A DNA stretch of 64,000 nucleotides. Origin: Phyto melanocephala (lineage: Eukaryota; Arthropoda; Insecta; Diptera; Rhinophoridae). Made by a program: the position numbers and the translations under genes. Under the pieces are notes generated by a model. It did no database searches. It saw nothing but the letters and a program-made list of their open reading frames with translations, and was not told the DNA's origin. Shown piece by piece: positions 21,398 to 32,082 of this stretch; position 1 is the first letter of the stretch, and each line of letters starts with the position of its first letter. The stretch is taken from positions 72,505,578 to 72,569,577 of the forward strand of contig OW799233.1 in assembly GCA_941918925.1 (NCBI GenBank), written 5' to 3'.

Positions 21398-22640
21398 TGT
21401 AACGAACCTTTTTTTTTTCAGCTGGGGTAAACTCACCGGTGTTACGGATTCAGTCACAAAATTTTTTTGTTTTTGTGGGACACCCAGAAAGGAAACATAC
21501 GTTTATTCAATTGATTCTCAAAAATGTATTAAATTATTCGCACGGGATTAAACTACGATCTTCGGGTAAAGCAGTCACGTTATCGATCCGGCGCTAATTA
21601 GAACTGAACTGTGACGACACGCGTACACCCGACCTACAGCGGGCGATTGACGGGGCGCCGTATCGTGAAGATGTACCTGCGGGGCACCACGGGAACACAA
21701 ATACGCTCGGTAAAACACACCCCGGATGGCCAAGGATGGTGGTTGGCAAACCTGCAGGACACTACGGGAACACTAACTTGTACCACACACCACAATTAAC
21801 CTGCAGGGCACCACGGGATCACTGTGGCACTCAACGCCTTAACCTCGAGGAGCACGAGAGGATGTGCTGGTGAACCTGCGGGGCACCACGGGAACACCAA
21901 CGACACTTTGGACTCACAGTAGCAATCCTGCGGGAAACCACGGGACTACCACCACGCTCTACGTTTTTAGTAGAATGATAATTTGAGGGGCAAACCTGCA
22001 GGGCACCACGGGAATACCGACTCAAATTCTATTTCTACCACTGGTGTATTTGCCAAGGAGAGAAGACAGCGGAACACCACCAAAATCTCTACTGACAAAT
22101 TTAGTAATAAATTATTACCAGCGGGATACTACCAATAATAATTGTACTACCTCACCAAGCACTCGGCACAAAACTAAACTTTTCTCTGCTACGGTGGCTG
22201 CTTTTATACCTTTCAGTAGCGGCTGCACACATACACAAACATACAGGCATAGTAGCGTACCTGTCATTGCACTAATCGAGATGTGTTCAAGTGGATGTGC
22301 AAGCTGCTCGACCAAGTACTGTATTATCTTTTAATAAGATAATGCAGTATTGTTTTTCAATACATGTTACATTTAATCTTAAAAAAAAAAAAATATTTTA
22401 TACAAAGTAAATATTCTCAAAACAAAGGTTATAAGGAATTCAAGATAAACAATAAAATAAAATAAACACACAAAAATATTTAAGATTTCAGTAATACTTA
22501 TAAGAAATAAATAGTTCAATACAAGAAAAAGGAATTTTACAATAATAATCAATTTCAAAAATAACGAGCAAGTGAAAATTAATAATATAAGAAGTTTCGC
22601 AGTTGTGTTGACAAAAACGAGCCCCGACTTTTGTCATCAC
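21398..22640. mobile_element. solo LTR (1,243 bp) inserted in the copia element
   Basis: Begins TGTAACGAACC and ends GTCATCACA (TG…CA). It is flanked by the exact 5 bp duplication AGGAT (21393-21397 and 22641-22645). Copia RT coding is interrupted at the left copy and resumes in the expected place at the right one (GCLMYLMLTSRPD). No gag or pol is inside, so it is either a solo LTR or a small non-autonomous element. Class cannot be told; 5 bp duplications fit BEL, copia or gypsy. Confidence 0.8.
21676..22020. repeat. interspersed GC-rich motif, about six copies in the solo LTR
   Basis: The motif cctgcrgggcaccacgggaa recurs near 21677, 21752, 21802, 21874, 21931 (diverged) and 21994 with 50-75 bp spacing. 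The region is markedly GC-richer than the window. Confidence 0.8.
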
Positions 22641-22641
22641 A

Positions 22642-23205
22642 GGATGCTTAATGTATTTGATGTTAACCTCAAGACCTGACCGACCTTAGTGTCAGTGTAA
22701 ATTATTTAAGTCGTTTTCAAAACTGTGTACGGATTGCCATTGGAATCATCTTAAAAGAGTTCTGAAATATCTTAAGAAAACAATAAACTTGGAGCTTTTA
22801 TACGATGGAAAGACAAGTGATGTATTGGTTGGTTATTCAGACACAGATTGGGGAAATGATGTGAATGATAGAAAGTCTGTAAGTGGTCGTTTAATTAAAT
22901 TATTTGGCTGCTCTGTTTCGTGGCTCTCTGTGTTACCACATGTGAAATTATTGCAATAAAGAAACTGCTTCAAGATTTTAATGTTACAATAGAATCTCCT
23001 ATTTGTATTTATGAGAGCAATATGTCGTGTATAAGAATTGCCGAAGATCCTAAAGAATATCAAAGAATGAAACATATTGACATTAAATATAACTTTGTTC
23101 GAGATTTAGTTTAAGAAAAAGTAATAAATGTTGAATATAAATCAAGCAAAGAACAAGTTGCAGATTTCTTTACAAAATCATTATCGAAATTTCCTTTTCA
23201 ATAGT
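22642..23205 (+). pseudogene. copia RT C-terminus and RNase H
   Basis: Resumes with GCLMYLMLTSRPD, then a 4 base insertion, then VNYLSRFQ, LKRVLKYLKKTI and the RNase H blocks: YSDTDWGND (first aspartates), KSVSGRLIKLFG, SNMSCIRIAEDPKEYQRMKHIDIKYN, and the C-terminal ADFFTKSLSK. Frame changes occur near 22690 and in 22920-22980, and a stop lies at 23113-23115. The order and wording are those of Ty1/copia, not gypsy. It is separated from the upstream RT half by the solo LTR. Confidence 0.88.
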
Positions 23206-23242
23206 TTAGAAATAAGATTCCATTAATTTAATTGGGGAAGGG

Positions 23243-23433
23243 TGTTGGAAAATACAATTAAATACTTGTGTTATAAATACTTTGTAAATTATACATCTAT
23301 ATTGTATTTGAAAATTAATAATTATAGTTTTTTCATTTTCTTGAGTAATATTTTTTTGAAGTTTGGTTAAACTATTTTATAAATAAATTATCTCTTTTAT
23401 TTACCCTAAGAAATTGGTTTATTGTTTTTATAT
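23243..23433 (+). repeat. 3' LTR of the copia element
   Basis: Second copy of the 191 bp LTR, preceded by the purine tract ggggaaggg (23234-23242) and followed by duplication atttc. Confidence 0.88.
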
Positions 23434-23616
23434 ATTTCCGACTCAGTACTTAAACTTTCGGGGTGCCACTATTCTTTCTTTTTCTTTTAAGTTAACAAAC
23501 GTATAGAAACAACTTGAATTATGTTGAAAATTACGTTTTATATTTTCTAAACAGGCTTTGTACAGTTTAGCATTCAATACTATCAATATGATTTGCTGAG
23601 CATTTACTAGGTATAT

Positions 23617-23970
23617 TTACAAATACAAAATCAAATACCAAATCAAGAAATTTTTTAAAAACATTCTATGATCCGTTGATTTGATATAGAAATCACCGAG
23701 GGCTTGTGACAAATCCTTGACTTTGTGGGGAAGTTGCACGTAGATGTTCACCCTGGCTGTTGCTCGTCGGAATGGATGATTCTTGTTCCGCTGGATTTGC
23801 ACATTAGAAATAACTGTTTGTGCATTAATTAAGAGAATTGGTGGCATTTCTAAGTACAATCCCTGTTGGTTACTTACATTCAGATTGGGGTCAGGACAAT
23901 TGAGTTTTCCATTAAATTCTATCATCGTAGGCCTTGGCGTAATTAGCCCTTTTAGGTACCCTCCCCTCAT
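23617..23970 (-). CDS. unrecognised 117-codon frame
   Basis: Minus-strand frame with balanced amino-acid use (prolines, glutamines and charged residues; e.g. KLNCPDPNLNVSNQQ, RRATARVNIYVQLPHK), unlike the low-complexity frames nearby. No ATG is close to the start and a second frame overlaps the upstream end. I do not recognise a family. It could be a fragment of a host or transposon exon between the copia element and the Helitron-like elements. Confidence 0.25.
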   Translation of the reverse strand: MRGGYLKGLITPRPTMIEFNGKLNCPDPNLNVSNQQGLYLEMPPILLINAQTVISNVQIQRNKNHPFRRATARVNIYVQLPHKVKDLSQALGDFYIKSTDHRMFLKNFLIWYLILYL

Positions 23971-24107
23971 GACTTATTCCCGTCATCCATAACGACATCT
24001 TCACCTTTGACTTTTTGCAGTCCAAATCTTGATATCGTCCCTACTTCTATTCATACCAGACCTTTACACACTCAGTTACATATCAACCCATAAACAAATT
24101 TACCACA

Positions 24108-24832
24108 TCTATATATATAAAATTCACGTGTCACAGTGTTTGTTACCAAACTCCTCCGAAACGGCTGAACCGATTTCAATGAAATTTTGCATACACATTC
24201 TATAGGTCTGAGAATAGGTTTTTTATATTCTTTAATGAAGTGGGCGTAGCACATCCCATACAAAGTGAATTTTTAACATCATATATCTTGATTACTATGA
24301 AAGGGAGAGCTTCGGAAATTCGTGCGACATCATTTGTTGTTACTATTTGTAGCCGTACCGAAAATGGGTGGGATCGCATAAGTGGGCGTGGTATCTGCGA
24401 TACAAAGTGAATTTTTAATATCATATATCTTGAGAACTATGACAGGGAGCTTTTTAAATTTATGTGAGGCCTTCTATTATTAATGTGAGTAGCCATGCCG
24501 AAAATGGGCGGGATCGGATAAGTGGGCGTGGTAGCTTCCATACAAAGTGAATTTTTAATATCATATATCCTCAGTACTATCACAGGGAAAGCTTTTTAAA
24601 TTTATGTGAGGCCTTCTATTATTAATGTGAGCAGCCATGGCGAAAATGGGCGGGATCGGATAAGTGGGCGTGGTAGCTCCCATACAAAGTGAATTTTTAA
24701 CATTATATATCTTGAGTACTATCACAGGGAGAGCTTTTTTAATTTGTGCGGTACGTGTCACAGTGTTTGTCACCAAACTCTTCCGAAACGGCTGAACCGA
24801 TTTCAATGAAATTTTGCATACACATTCTATCT
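24108..24832 (+). mobile_element. Helitron-like element, left part, with tandem array
   Basis: Starts TCTATATATATAAAATTC followed by acgtgtcacagtgtttgttacc, a start I associate with insect Helitrons, after CA. It contains about three units of roughly 140 bp (cgggatcg at about 24371, 24511 and 24651, each followed by aagtgggcgtgg and atacaaagtg). The start sequence recurs at 24755-24830 (cgtgtcacagtg), and then the second Helitron-like copy is inserted. No right end is seen. Confidence 0.5.
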
Positions 24833-25376
24833 TCTATATATATAAAAGTAAAACTCTGTCTGTGTGTTAGCTATAGACTCCGAAACTGTAAAGCCGATCG
24901 GACTCAAACTTTGGCAAGTTATTGTACAAATTCTAGGGAGGGCCACGCCCATAAAAATAGTTTTAATTTTGAGGTACTTGCACTGGACTGATTTTTCTGA
25001 AATTTTGCACACATAGTGAGCTGTTATGACTTTATAATTTCGTGAGTAGAAAAGTGGGCAGTGCCACGCCCATAAAAAAAAAGTTATTATTTTCAGCTAC
25101 TTAAACTTCATCGATATTTCTGGATATTGAGTTGTCATGACTATAATATTTCTTGATTAGAAAATTGCGCAGTGTCACGCCCATAAAAAAATTATCATTT
25201 TCAGCTACTTGATCTTCACCGATTATTCTGAAACTTTGCACACATATTGAGTTGGGCAGTGCCACGCCCATTAAAAAAAAGTTATAATTTTTAGCTTTTT
25301 GCACTTGATATTCATTATAAGCTTAGAATGCATTTATTTATTAAGGAGCGTAGCAACGCGCGCCGGGCTTTTCTAG
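24833..25376 (+). mobile_element. Helitron-like element, second copy
   Basis: TCTATATATATAAAAG start and …cgcgcgccgggcttttCTAG|T end, the same family as 17144-18045 but with fewer 122 bp units. It is nested in the preceding repeat. Confidence 0.58.
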
Positions 25377-25674
25377 TATTGTTATAGTATATTTTAGTAC
25401 ACATTTTATTCATTATATAACGCTAATTCAAATCAATATTTTACAAGAGCTAATACTATGTTCACACAAGCCTTAATTGTCAATTTATAATATTATCGCA
25501 ATTAAAGGCCTTATTGAGCTCAATTTACCATACTAAAAATTACTTTTAAATTGAACAATATTTTATTAATTGTTTCACTTATTGTCCAAAACTCGAAATG
25601 CAACTCTTGCTAGGAGTATGAAAAGTATGTTACTAATGTCAAACAAATAAATAAACAAAACAAAAAGTAAAACA

Positions 25675-26855
25675 ATGGCCTGCGAAATTGATGGTAAGTT
25701 TATTAAAATGTTTAAATATATTAAATTATATGTATATTTAATTGCAAATATCTTTTATAAACAGGAAAAAAACTGAAAAGAAAGAGGTTGGCATGGACAG
25801 AGGCCAGTGAAGCTGCGTTATTTGATTTGTGGCCTGGTCGTTTGGACGAGCTTCGTGGACAGAGGAAAAATGGCCACATCTATGCCGAGATGGCAGATGA
25901 GCTTTCAAAGCTCGGATTTATGTATGGTCCACGAGATGTCCATGTTAAGTTGCAAAACTTTACGCAGCGGTATAGGTATGTATTTACGTCGATTAAAATA
26001 AAATATTCTGAAGGTGATGCTACTTTTTTGCACTAAAAAAAGCTTTTAAATAAAACCACCATAAGTAACTTCGATATGAGCTACTTATGATGGTTTTGTA
26101 CAAAGAGTGTAAAAATTTGTGGTCTTTTGTTGTCGCTCATAATTATGTATACTTATATGTATGTTCTTACAAGAGTAAGAACATCGCTTTTTGTGTCTCA
26201 GAAAAAAGGAGTAATTAGCCTGCAATTTGTAAAAAGTGGCCTTCTACATGGCCACAATATGGAAGGGTTCACCAAATTATTGGTGGATTTAAGGCAAACT
26301 CATTTACAGAGTTAACGCTTGAAAGCATTGATGGTAAGTGCAATGATAATTAAAATTTTGAGTTTTTATGTACTTATGTAAATACATAAATATGTATGTA
26401 CATATGCATCTATACATTACGTATTTTATGATACAAAAGTATGTTTTTTAATGAAGCATAGCGTAATTTATTAAAATTTTCGAATTTCAATGGTTTTTAC
26501 AATACATATTTTTCTCATTCATAGAGATTCTTCCCTATCATCAATTCCGTCACCGTGTACACCGTTTGCTACACCTTCCTCTCCACTAGCTCCAGCTTCA
26601 CCATCACCTGAAGCAAGTACGTCAGCCTCATCTATGGAAACTGCAAAAAAAAGGAAAAAATTAGATTTTAGAACCACGATACTGGAGAACGTTGCAAATT
26701 TGTCCACCGAACTATCGGATCACTTAAAGAAAAGTGAGGAAACTGATAAAGAGCTGGTTGCAATAGAAAAAAGAAAAGCAGACAGCCTTGAACGTATTTC
26801 AAGAGATAATGCCGAATTAAAAGAGGCACTAACTTCTTTTTTAAATAAAAAATAA
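25675..26855 (+). pseudogene. Harbinger Myb/SANT-like DNA-binding protein, four exons
   Basis: Exon model from sequence: 25675-25693 (ATG start), 25765-25975, 26202-26333, 26527-26855. Donors are gtaagt, gtatgt and gtaagt; acceptors are aaacag, tctcag and tagag. The first three joins keep frame. Exon 2 is the trihelix Myb/SANT-like domain (LAWTEASEAALFDLW … YAEMADELSKLGF … KLQNFTQRYR). Exon 3 carries the rest (KKE, then WPQYGRVHQIIGGF) but has a stop/frameshift between them near 26212. Exon 4 encodes a serine/proline linker, a lysine-rich nuclear-import-like stretch (KKRKKL) and a charged C-terminal coiled coil. In PIF/Harbinger this partner binds the element ends and brings in the transposase. 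Confidence 0.72.
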
Positions 26856-26867
26856 ATATAAATATAA

Positions 26868-27861
26868 ATAAGTTTGACAGTTTGTAATTAAATAATTTCT
26901 GTTCGTCTGTTAAGGCCGTAGAAAAAGCGTAGGGTTTCAATAAAGTGGCTGAAAACCGAAATGCAGAATCTCCTAAAATACATACTGGCATTTGAATAGC
27001 ACCTATGTCTCTTTTGTTGGCCAGCAGTATTTCATTTTTTGTCAACACTTTCTTAAGAAAAGATGAATTATAAATTTGAGAATCATTACAGCGTCCAGGA
27101 GCACCAATATTTATATATAAAAAACGGTATCTGTAAGAAATATATGAAAAATAATAAATAAACAATGAAGCATATGTAAGTATATTGAACCTGTAATCTA
27201 CAAGAGCCAGGAGGACAAGAGAATACCATCCCTTGTAATTATAATATTCCGTGGCATCGTTTGCACTTGGCCTAATTTCAATATGGCATCAATCTAGAAA
27301 TATAAATAAGAAACTTTTTTGTCACTTATGAACCAATTTAAATTTTGTATTTGCCAGCAGCTTAGAACCATTAATATTGCTTATTAATAGGTTTTTTTAC
27401 GAGTATTTACGATACCGATATTGCCAACAAATACACCTTTTTCTTAATAAAATAAGCTTACCAATGGCTCCTAGACATTGCGGAAAACCAAGGCGATGAA
27501 AACCAGCAACACACTCGGATACAAGTTCTTGTGTCGGAGGAAGTTTCTTTATGTACTGACTGGACAACGCCTGCCATACTTCCTCGCAAAACTCAACTAA
27601 AATTGTGCATACTGTCGATTTTCCAATGCCAAATAATTTTGAAACTACTCTGTACTCCCCAGATGAACTAAGTGTAAATAAAGCGATAGCAACACGTTTT
27701 TGCAATGGAATTGCCTCGCTCCAATTTGTGTTCACTTTACTTAATTTACTTAGTAAGCTGCAGAGTACATCAAAACTTCCACGAGTCATACGAAAATGAC
27801 TCTTAAAAAACTGGTCATCATTGCAGTTGCAATTGACTTCCCAGAATCCAGATCGACGAGT
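26868..27861 (-). pseudogene. Harbinger transposase (HARBI1-like), three visible exons
   Basis: Exons on the minus strand: 27462-27861 (after acceptor ttacag), 27191-27293, and 27130 to about 26868. Exon A has the helix-turn-helix region (GEYRVVSKLFGIGKSTVCTIL) and ends GFPQCLGAI; the split codon supplies the first catalytic D, but the next codon is TGA where glycine is expected. Exon B continues CHIEIRPSANDATEYYNYKG. Exon C has the second D (GAPGRCNDSQIY) and ILGDSAF, then stops after FNYKLS, so the third acidic residue (the E of R-x2-xEN-x-FG) is missing. 5' exon(s) must lie beyond the palindrome inserted in the upstream intron. The transposase is dead. Confidence 0.78.
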
Positions 27862-27872
27862 CTGTAAATTAT

Positions 27873-29357
27873 CAAGTAAGAGCGCTATATTCGGCCGTGC
27901 CGAATCTTATATACCCTTCACAACGTGTAGTCATGCAATAACAGTAGTTTGTGTCACCATTCATCCCATATGACATACGTTCATACATATAAAAACATAC
28001 ATATATAAAAACGTCCCATTGTAAAATTATAAATTCACGTGTGTATGTTAAAAAAACAAAAAAAAAAACAAAAAAAATTTAAAAAAAATTCAAAAAAAAA
28101 TTTTAAAAAAAGTTAAAAAAAAAAAAAAATTATTATGTATATAATATATATAAAACAAAAAAAAAATAAAAAAAAAATTTAAAAAAATATAATAAAAATA
28201 TAAATAATATATTAAATAAAAATAAAAAAAAAAATTAAAAAAAAAATTTTAAAAATATAAAAAAAAAATTTTTTGGCTTAGCTGGGATTCGATGCCACGT
28301 TTTCTCTAACCAGTATACACGTTTGTATGTAATGTTGTTTTTGTGAAAAAAAAATCGAGGTGGTCGTGGGTTTTTCTCATATCTCAGTTGTTTATGTACC
28401 GATGTTTCTGATTTTCAATACCGATCTACTCCCGAATATTTCTGATATTTTAATACCTTACCCGGGTCCAACCTATGTCGGGGGGCTTCAAAAAGTTGAT
28501 TTCAACATACACACGGACAGACTGACAGAGGTTAATCGACTCCCCTATTCATAAGCTTTCAGAAAATATATACTTTATGGGGTCGGAAATGAAAATTGTA
28601 GAAATTTCACACGGAATGACAAACCTATATATACCCTTTTTCACTGTGTGTATGTCCGTGTGTATGTTGAAATCAACTTTTTGAAGCCCCCCGACATCGC
28701 TTGGACTCGGGTGAGGTATTAAAACATCAGAAATATTCGGGAGTAGATCGGTATTGAAAATCAGAAATATCGGTACATAAACAACTGAGATATGAACAAA
28801 AACCCACGACCACCTCGATTTTTTTTCACAAAAACAACATTACAACAACAACATACATACATACAAACGTGTATACTGGTTAGAGAAAACGTGGGATCGA
28901 ATCCCAGCTGAAGCAAAAAAAATTTTTTTTATATATTTTTTTTTAATTTTTTTTTTATTTTTTATTTAATATATTATTTATATTTTTATTATTATTTTTT
29001 TTTAAATTTTTTTTTTTTCAAATATTTTTTTTTGTTTTATATTTATTATATATATTTTAATTATTTTAAAAAAATTTTTTTTTTTAATTTTTTTTTAAAT
29101 TTTTTTTTTTAATTTTTTTTTTTTAAATTTTTTTTTTAATTTTTTTTTTAATTTTTTTTTTATTTTTATTTTTTTTTTTGCTTTTTTAACATACATACGT
29201 GAATTTATAATTTTACAATGGGATGTTTTTATATATGTATGTTTTTTATATGTATGTACGTATTTCATATGGGATGAATGGACTACTGTTATTCCATGAC
29301 TACACGTTGTGAAGGGTATATAAGATTCGGCACGGCCGAATATAGCGCTCTTACTTG
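27873..29357. mobile_element. long palindromic (foldback-type) element
   Basis: Arms of about 646 bp (27873-28518) and 704 bp (28654-29357) are inverted copies around a 135 bp spacer. The outer ends are caagtaagagcgc and its complement, followed by a hairpin attcggc-ngn-gccgaat and atatacccttcac. Each arm contains a long A/T low-complexity block and a tRNA-like motif (gggatcgaatccc at 28888). It sits in the intron of the Harbinger transposase. No coding frame. Confidence 0.8.
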
Positions 29358-29462
29358 TTTTAAATTTACAAACACAATTTTTCACAAAAAAATATATAAA
29401 AACAATGTTTTTTACAGCTTTCAAATGCTAATGGAGTAAGATAAATTGAGTATGTGTGAACA

Positions 29463-29730
29463 CTTATTTTAATTGCCCAATTAACATTAATTGAAACAAT
29501 TTAAAATGTCTGTCTGAACAGGGTATAAGTCAATTAAGGCATAAATACATTTTATTTCATTTATCGTAATTGACCTTAAAACAAAATAAGGTTTCCTAAT
29601 GGGACTATTATTTGTAGTTTATTATGATTAAGTTTAGTGTTGTTATTTATTTATGATATTTATTATTACCAGTATTATTACTATTATTGTTTTTATCGTT
29701 ATTATTACGAATTTTATTATTATGTATTTT
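29463..29730. other. no gene seen
   Basis: AT-rich flank between the Harbinger end and the next repeat, with nothing recognisable. Confidence 0.5.
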
Positions 29731-30472
29731 TATACCCTTCACCTGTGGTGCACAAGGGTATATATAGCTTTGTCATTCCGTTTGTAATTTCTACAATTTT
29801 CATTTCCGACCCCATAAAGTATATATTATCTGAAAGCTTATGAATAGAGGAGTCGATTAAGCCCTGACCGTCTGTCCGTCTATCCGTCTGCCCGTCTGTC
29901 CGTGTGTTGGTTGAAATCAACTTTTAGAAGCAACTATATGTTCCTCAGATCTGTATATGGTATCAATCTCTTGGAAATATCCAGGAATGAATCGCTATTG
30001 AAATTTAGCACAATCGCCCCATTACTTTCTGAGATATGAGCAAAAAACCACGACCACCTCGTTTTTTTTCACAATTACAACAACAACATACATATATACA
30101 TACATGTAAAAAACATACCAAACAAAAAAAATTACAAAAAAAAAAATATTAAAAATAAGAAAAAAATAATAAAAAAAACTAAAAAAAAAATTTTTTAAAA
30201 AATTTTAAAAAATTTTTTAAAAATTTTTCTAAAAAATTTTTTTAAAAAAATGTAAAAAAAATTTAAAAAAAATATAAAATATAAATAATATATTAAATAA
30301 AATAAAATTTTTTTGGCTCAGCTGGGATTCGCTGCCACATTTATTCTAACGTGTACGTATGCACGTATTTTATATGGGATGAATGGTGATACAAACAATT
30401 GTTATTGCATGACTACACGTTGAGAAGGGTATATAAGATTCGGCACGGCCGAATATAGCACTGTTACTTGTT
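29731..30472 (+). mobile_element. single-arm relative of the palindromic element
   Basis: Begins tatacccttcacc and ends with the same hairpin (attcggc-acg-gccgaat) and gttacttgtttt seen at 29357 and 19998. It shares the internal blocks cgaccccataaagtatatat, aagcttatgaatag and the ccacgaccacctcg segment with the palindrome arms, plus an A/T low-complexity block at 30120-30310 and a (ctgtccgt)n-like stretch at 29868-29905. Confidence 0.65.
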
Positions 30473-31534
30473 TTATTTTTATTATATAATTATATTATTA
30501 TTATATAGTTTTATTATTATATATTTTATTATAATAATGTATTTTATTATTATTACGTATTCTATTATTATTGTATTTTTATTATTACTATATAATTTTA
30601 TTATTATTGTTATTATTATTATGAATTTTATTAATATGATTTTTTTTCGCGATTATCGTATATATTGATTCGTTATTAGTTATTCTTAGTTCTACATATC
30701 ATTATTTTGTTTTGTAGGTCTTATTCTATTCGCATTATTAAGTTAAATTAATAAAATTTTACAAGTTATAATACTTGTAAAATTTGACACATCCAAATAG
30801 TATTTAATTTAATATACAAAAAATATGCAATATTGGTAAATCTTTATACAGGTGAACAGGTGTACGTGTATATGTCCATTAAGGTGTATATAAATGTATC
30901 AAATTGTACATATATATCGATGCACATATACACCGGATCACGCATGTATACAATGAAATTTCTATTCTATTAAGATTTCAATAACTCTCTTAAATATAAG
31001 TATGTAAATTTGCTATTTTTTTCTAATTTCTAAATTCTTTTCCATATATTTTTGTCTTTTCTTTTTTTTTTTTAAATTTGTTTTCTATTTAGTAATTTTT
31101 TATATTTCCTTTCCTTTGAAAGTTTGACTATGTATTTATATATACTAAGCTTACAAGTACGTACAGACGAATACGCGTGGACCAAGAATAGGTTATAGAC
31201 AACTTTTCAAATCAAATTACTATATTATCTTTCATATAATAGAATTGGTATAATTAATTTTCCACCTTTTTTTTCTCTTCAACAATATAAACCAGGTGCT
31301 ATGAGATACTACTGTCCCTGTTGTGGAACCTTTTTAATGTTCCTAGCAAGGTTTAAGTTTTATAGCTCTGCCTAGGTGTTAGCCTTCGCTACGAATATGT
31401 TATTTTGTGGTACAAGTTGGTACTCACTTGGGATATTTATTTGTCGATACGTGCAGTTGTTGGCAGATGGAGTTGAAGTGTTATAGTACCTTCCACTACG
31501 GCCGCCGTTTAATATAATCATAAATTTTATTTGA
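30473..31534. other. no gene seen; low-complexity ATT-rich DNA
   Basis: 30470-30630 is dominated by tta/att repeats. The remainder has no open frame or repeat that I recognise, up to the hairpin at 31535. Confidence 0.5.
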
Positions 31535-31558
31535 CTGCATTTCCGGAAACAGAAATGC

Positions 31559-32058
31559 AGTGTCATATTTTACCTTTATATTTTTTTTTGTTTGTTATTG
31601 TTTTGTTTATAAACTTTTATTTTTCAGCTAATTATTTACCAATTTGCATTTTTCCAAAGAATTGTTTACCAATAATTAATCTACTTTTAATTTCCAAATA
31701 ATTATTTACCAATTTATATTTTTCCAAATAATTGTTTACCAATTTGCATTTTTCCAAAGAATTGTTTACCAATAATTAATCTACTTTTAATTTCCAAATA
31801 ATTATTTACCAACTTGCATAATTGTTTACCAATTTGCATTTTTCCAAAGAATTGTTTACCAATAATTAATCTACTTTTAGTTTCCAAATAATTGTTTACC
31901 AATAACTGTTTACCTGCATTTCCAACAATGAAAATGCAGTAGTAAACTAAAAATTAGTATATAAGAAAATAATGAATAAATTAAAAGACAGTTTTTATTT
32001 TTCAACCACCAAGAACAAGTGTTTTATTTTTTTTTCACTTAACTCAAAATTAAATAGT
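31559..32058 (+). repeat. 5' LTR of the errantivirus-like element (left edge uncertain)
   Basis: Ends just before the primer site. It contains TATATAAG at 31956-31963 and an AGT start candidate at 31559 (agtgtcatatttt), as errantivirus LTRs begin AGT; another AGT candidate is at 31938. No second LTR is available to fix the borders. Two hairpins (31535-31560, 31914-31939) and a minisatellite lie inside or at its edge. Confidence 0.45.
31619..31910. repeat. minisatellite in the LTR region
   Basis: Interleaved repeats of attgtttaccaat, ttgcatttttccaaa and aatctacttttaatttcc give a compound unit of about 100-140 bp present two to three times. Confidence 0.85.
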
Positions 32059-32062
32059 TAAA

Positions 32063-32082
32063 TGGCGCAGTCGGTAGGATTC
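32063..32082 (+). promoter_or_regulatory. primer binding site, tRNA-Ser
   Basis: TGGCGCAGTCGGTAGGATTC matches 20 bases complementary to the 3' end (with CCA) of fly tRNA-Ser as I recall it, the primer of the 17.6/297 group. Confidence 0.88.

Larger units (their letters stand above)
20453..23433 (+). mobile_element. copia-type (Ty1/copia) retrotransposon, internally deleted
   Basis: LTRs of 191 bp at 20453-20643 and 23243-23433 are flanked by the 5 bp duplication atttc (20448-20452, 23434-23438). A tRNA-iMet half-molecule primer site follows the left LTR at once, and a purine tract ggggaaggg precedes the right LTR. Inside are a gag N-terminus, then a jump directly to late RT and RNase H. Most of gag, protease, integrase and early RT are gone. 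A solo LTR (21398-22640) interrupts RT. The LTRs have many differences, so this copy is older than its neighbours. Confidence 0.9.
25459..29462. mobile_element. PIF/Harbinger DNA transposon with two genes (degenerate)
   Basis: Holds the two genes that define the superfamily: a Myb/SANT-like DNA-binding protein (+) and a DDE_Tnp_4/HARBI1-like transposase (-), in convergent orientation. A short inverted repeat, tgttcacaca at 25459-25468 and its complement at 29453-29462, may be the ends. The 3 bp flanks (cta/ctt) do not match, so the ends are tentative. A palindromic element (27873-29357) interrupts it. Confidence 0.6.

Noticed and set aside
28888..28900. Possible tRNA gene (gggatcgaatccc)
   Set aside because: No acceptor stem, anticodon arm or correct box spacing; only a T-arm-like motif in a repeat.
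25456..29465. 3 bp target duplication for the Harbinger element
   Set aside because: Flanks read cta and ctt, not the TWA-type pair expected; the ends remain tentative.
31600..31910. Su(Hw)-type insulator array in the LTR region
   Set aside because: ttgcat motifs recur but the full binding consensus was not found.
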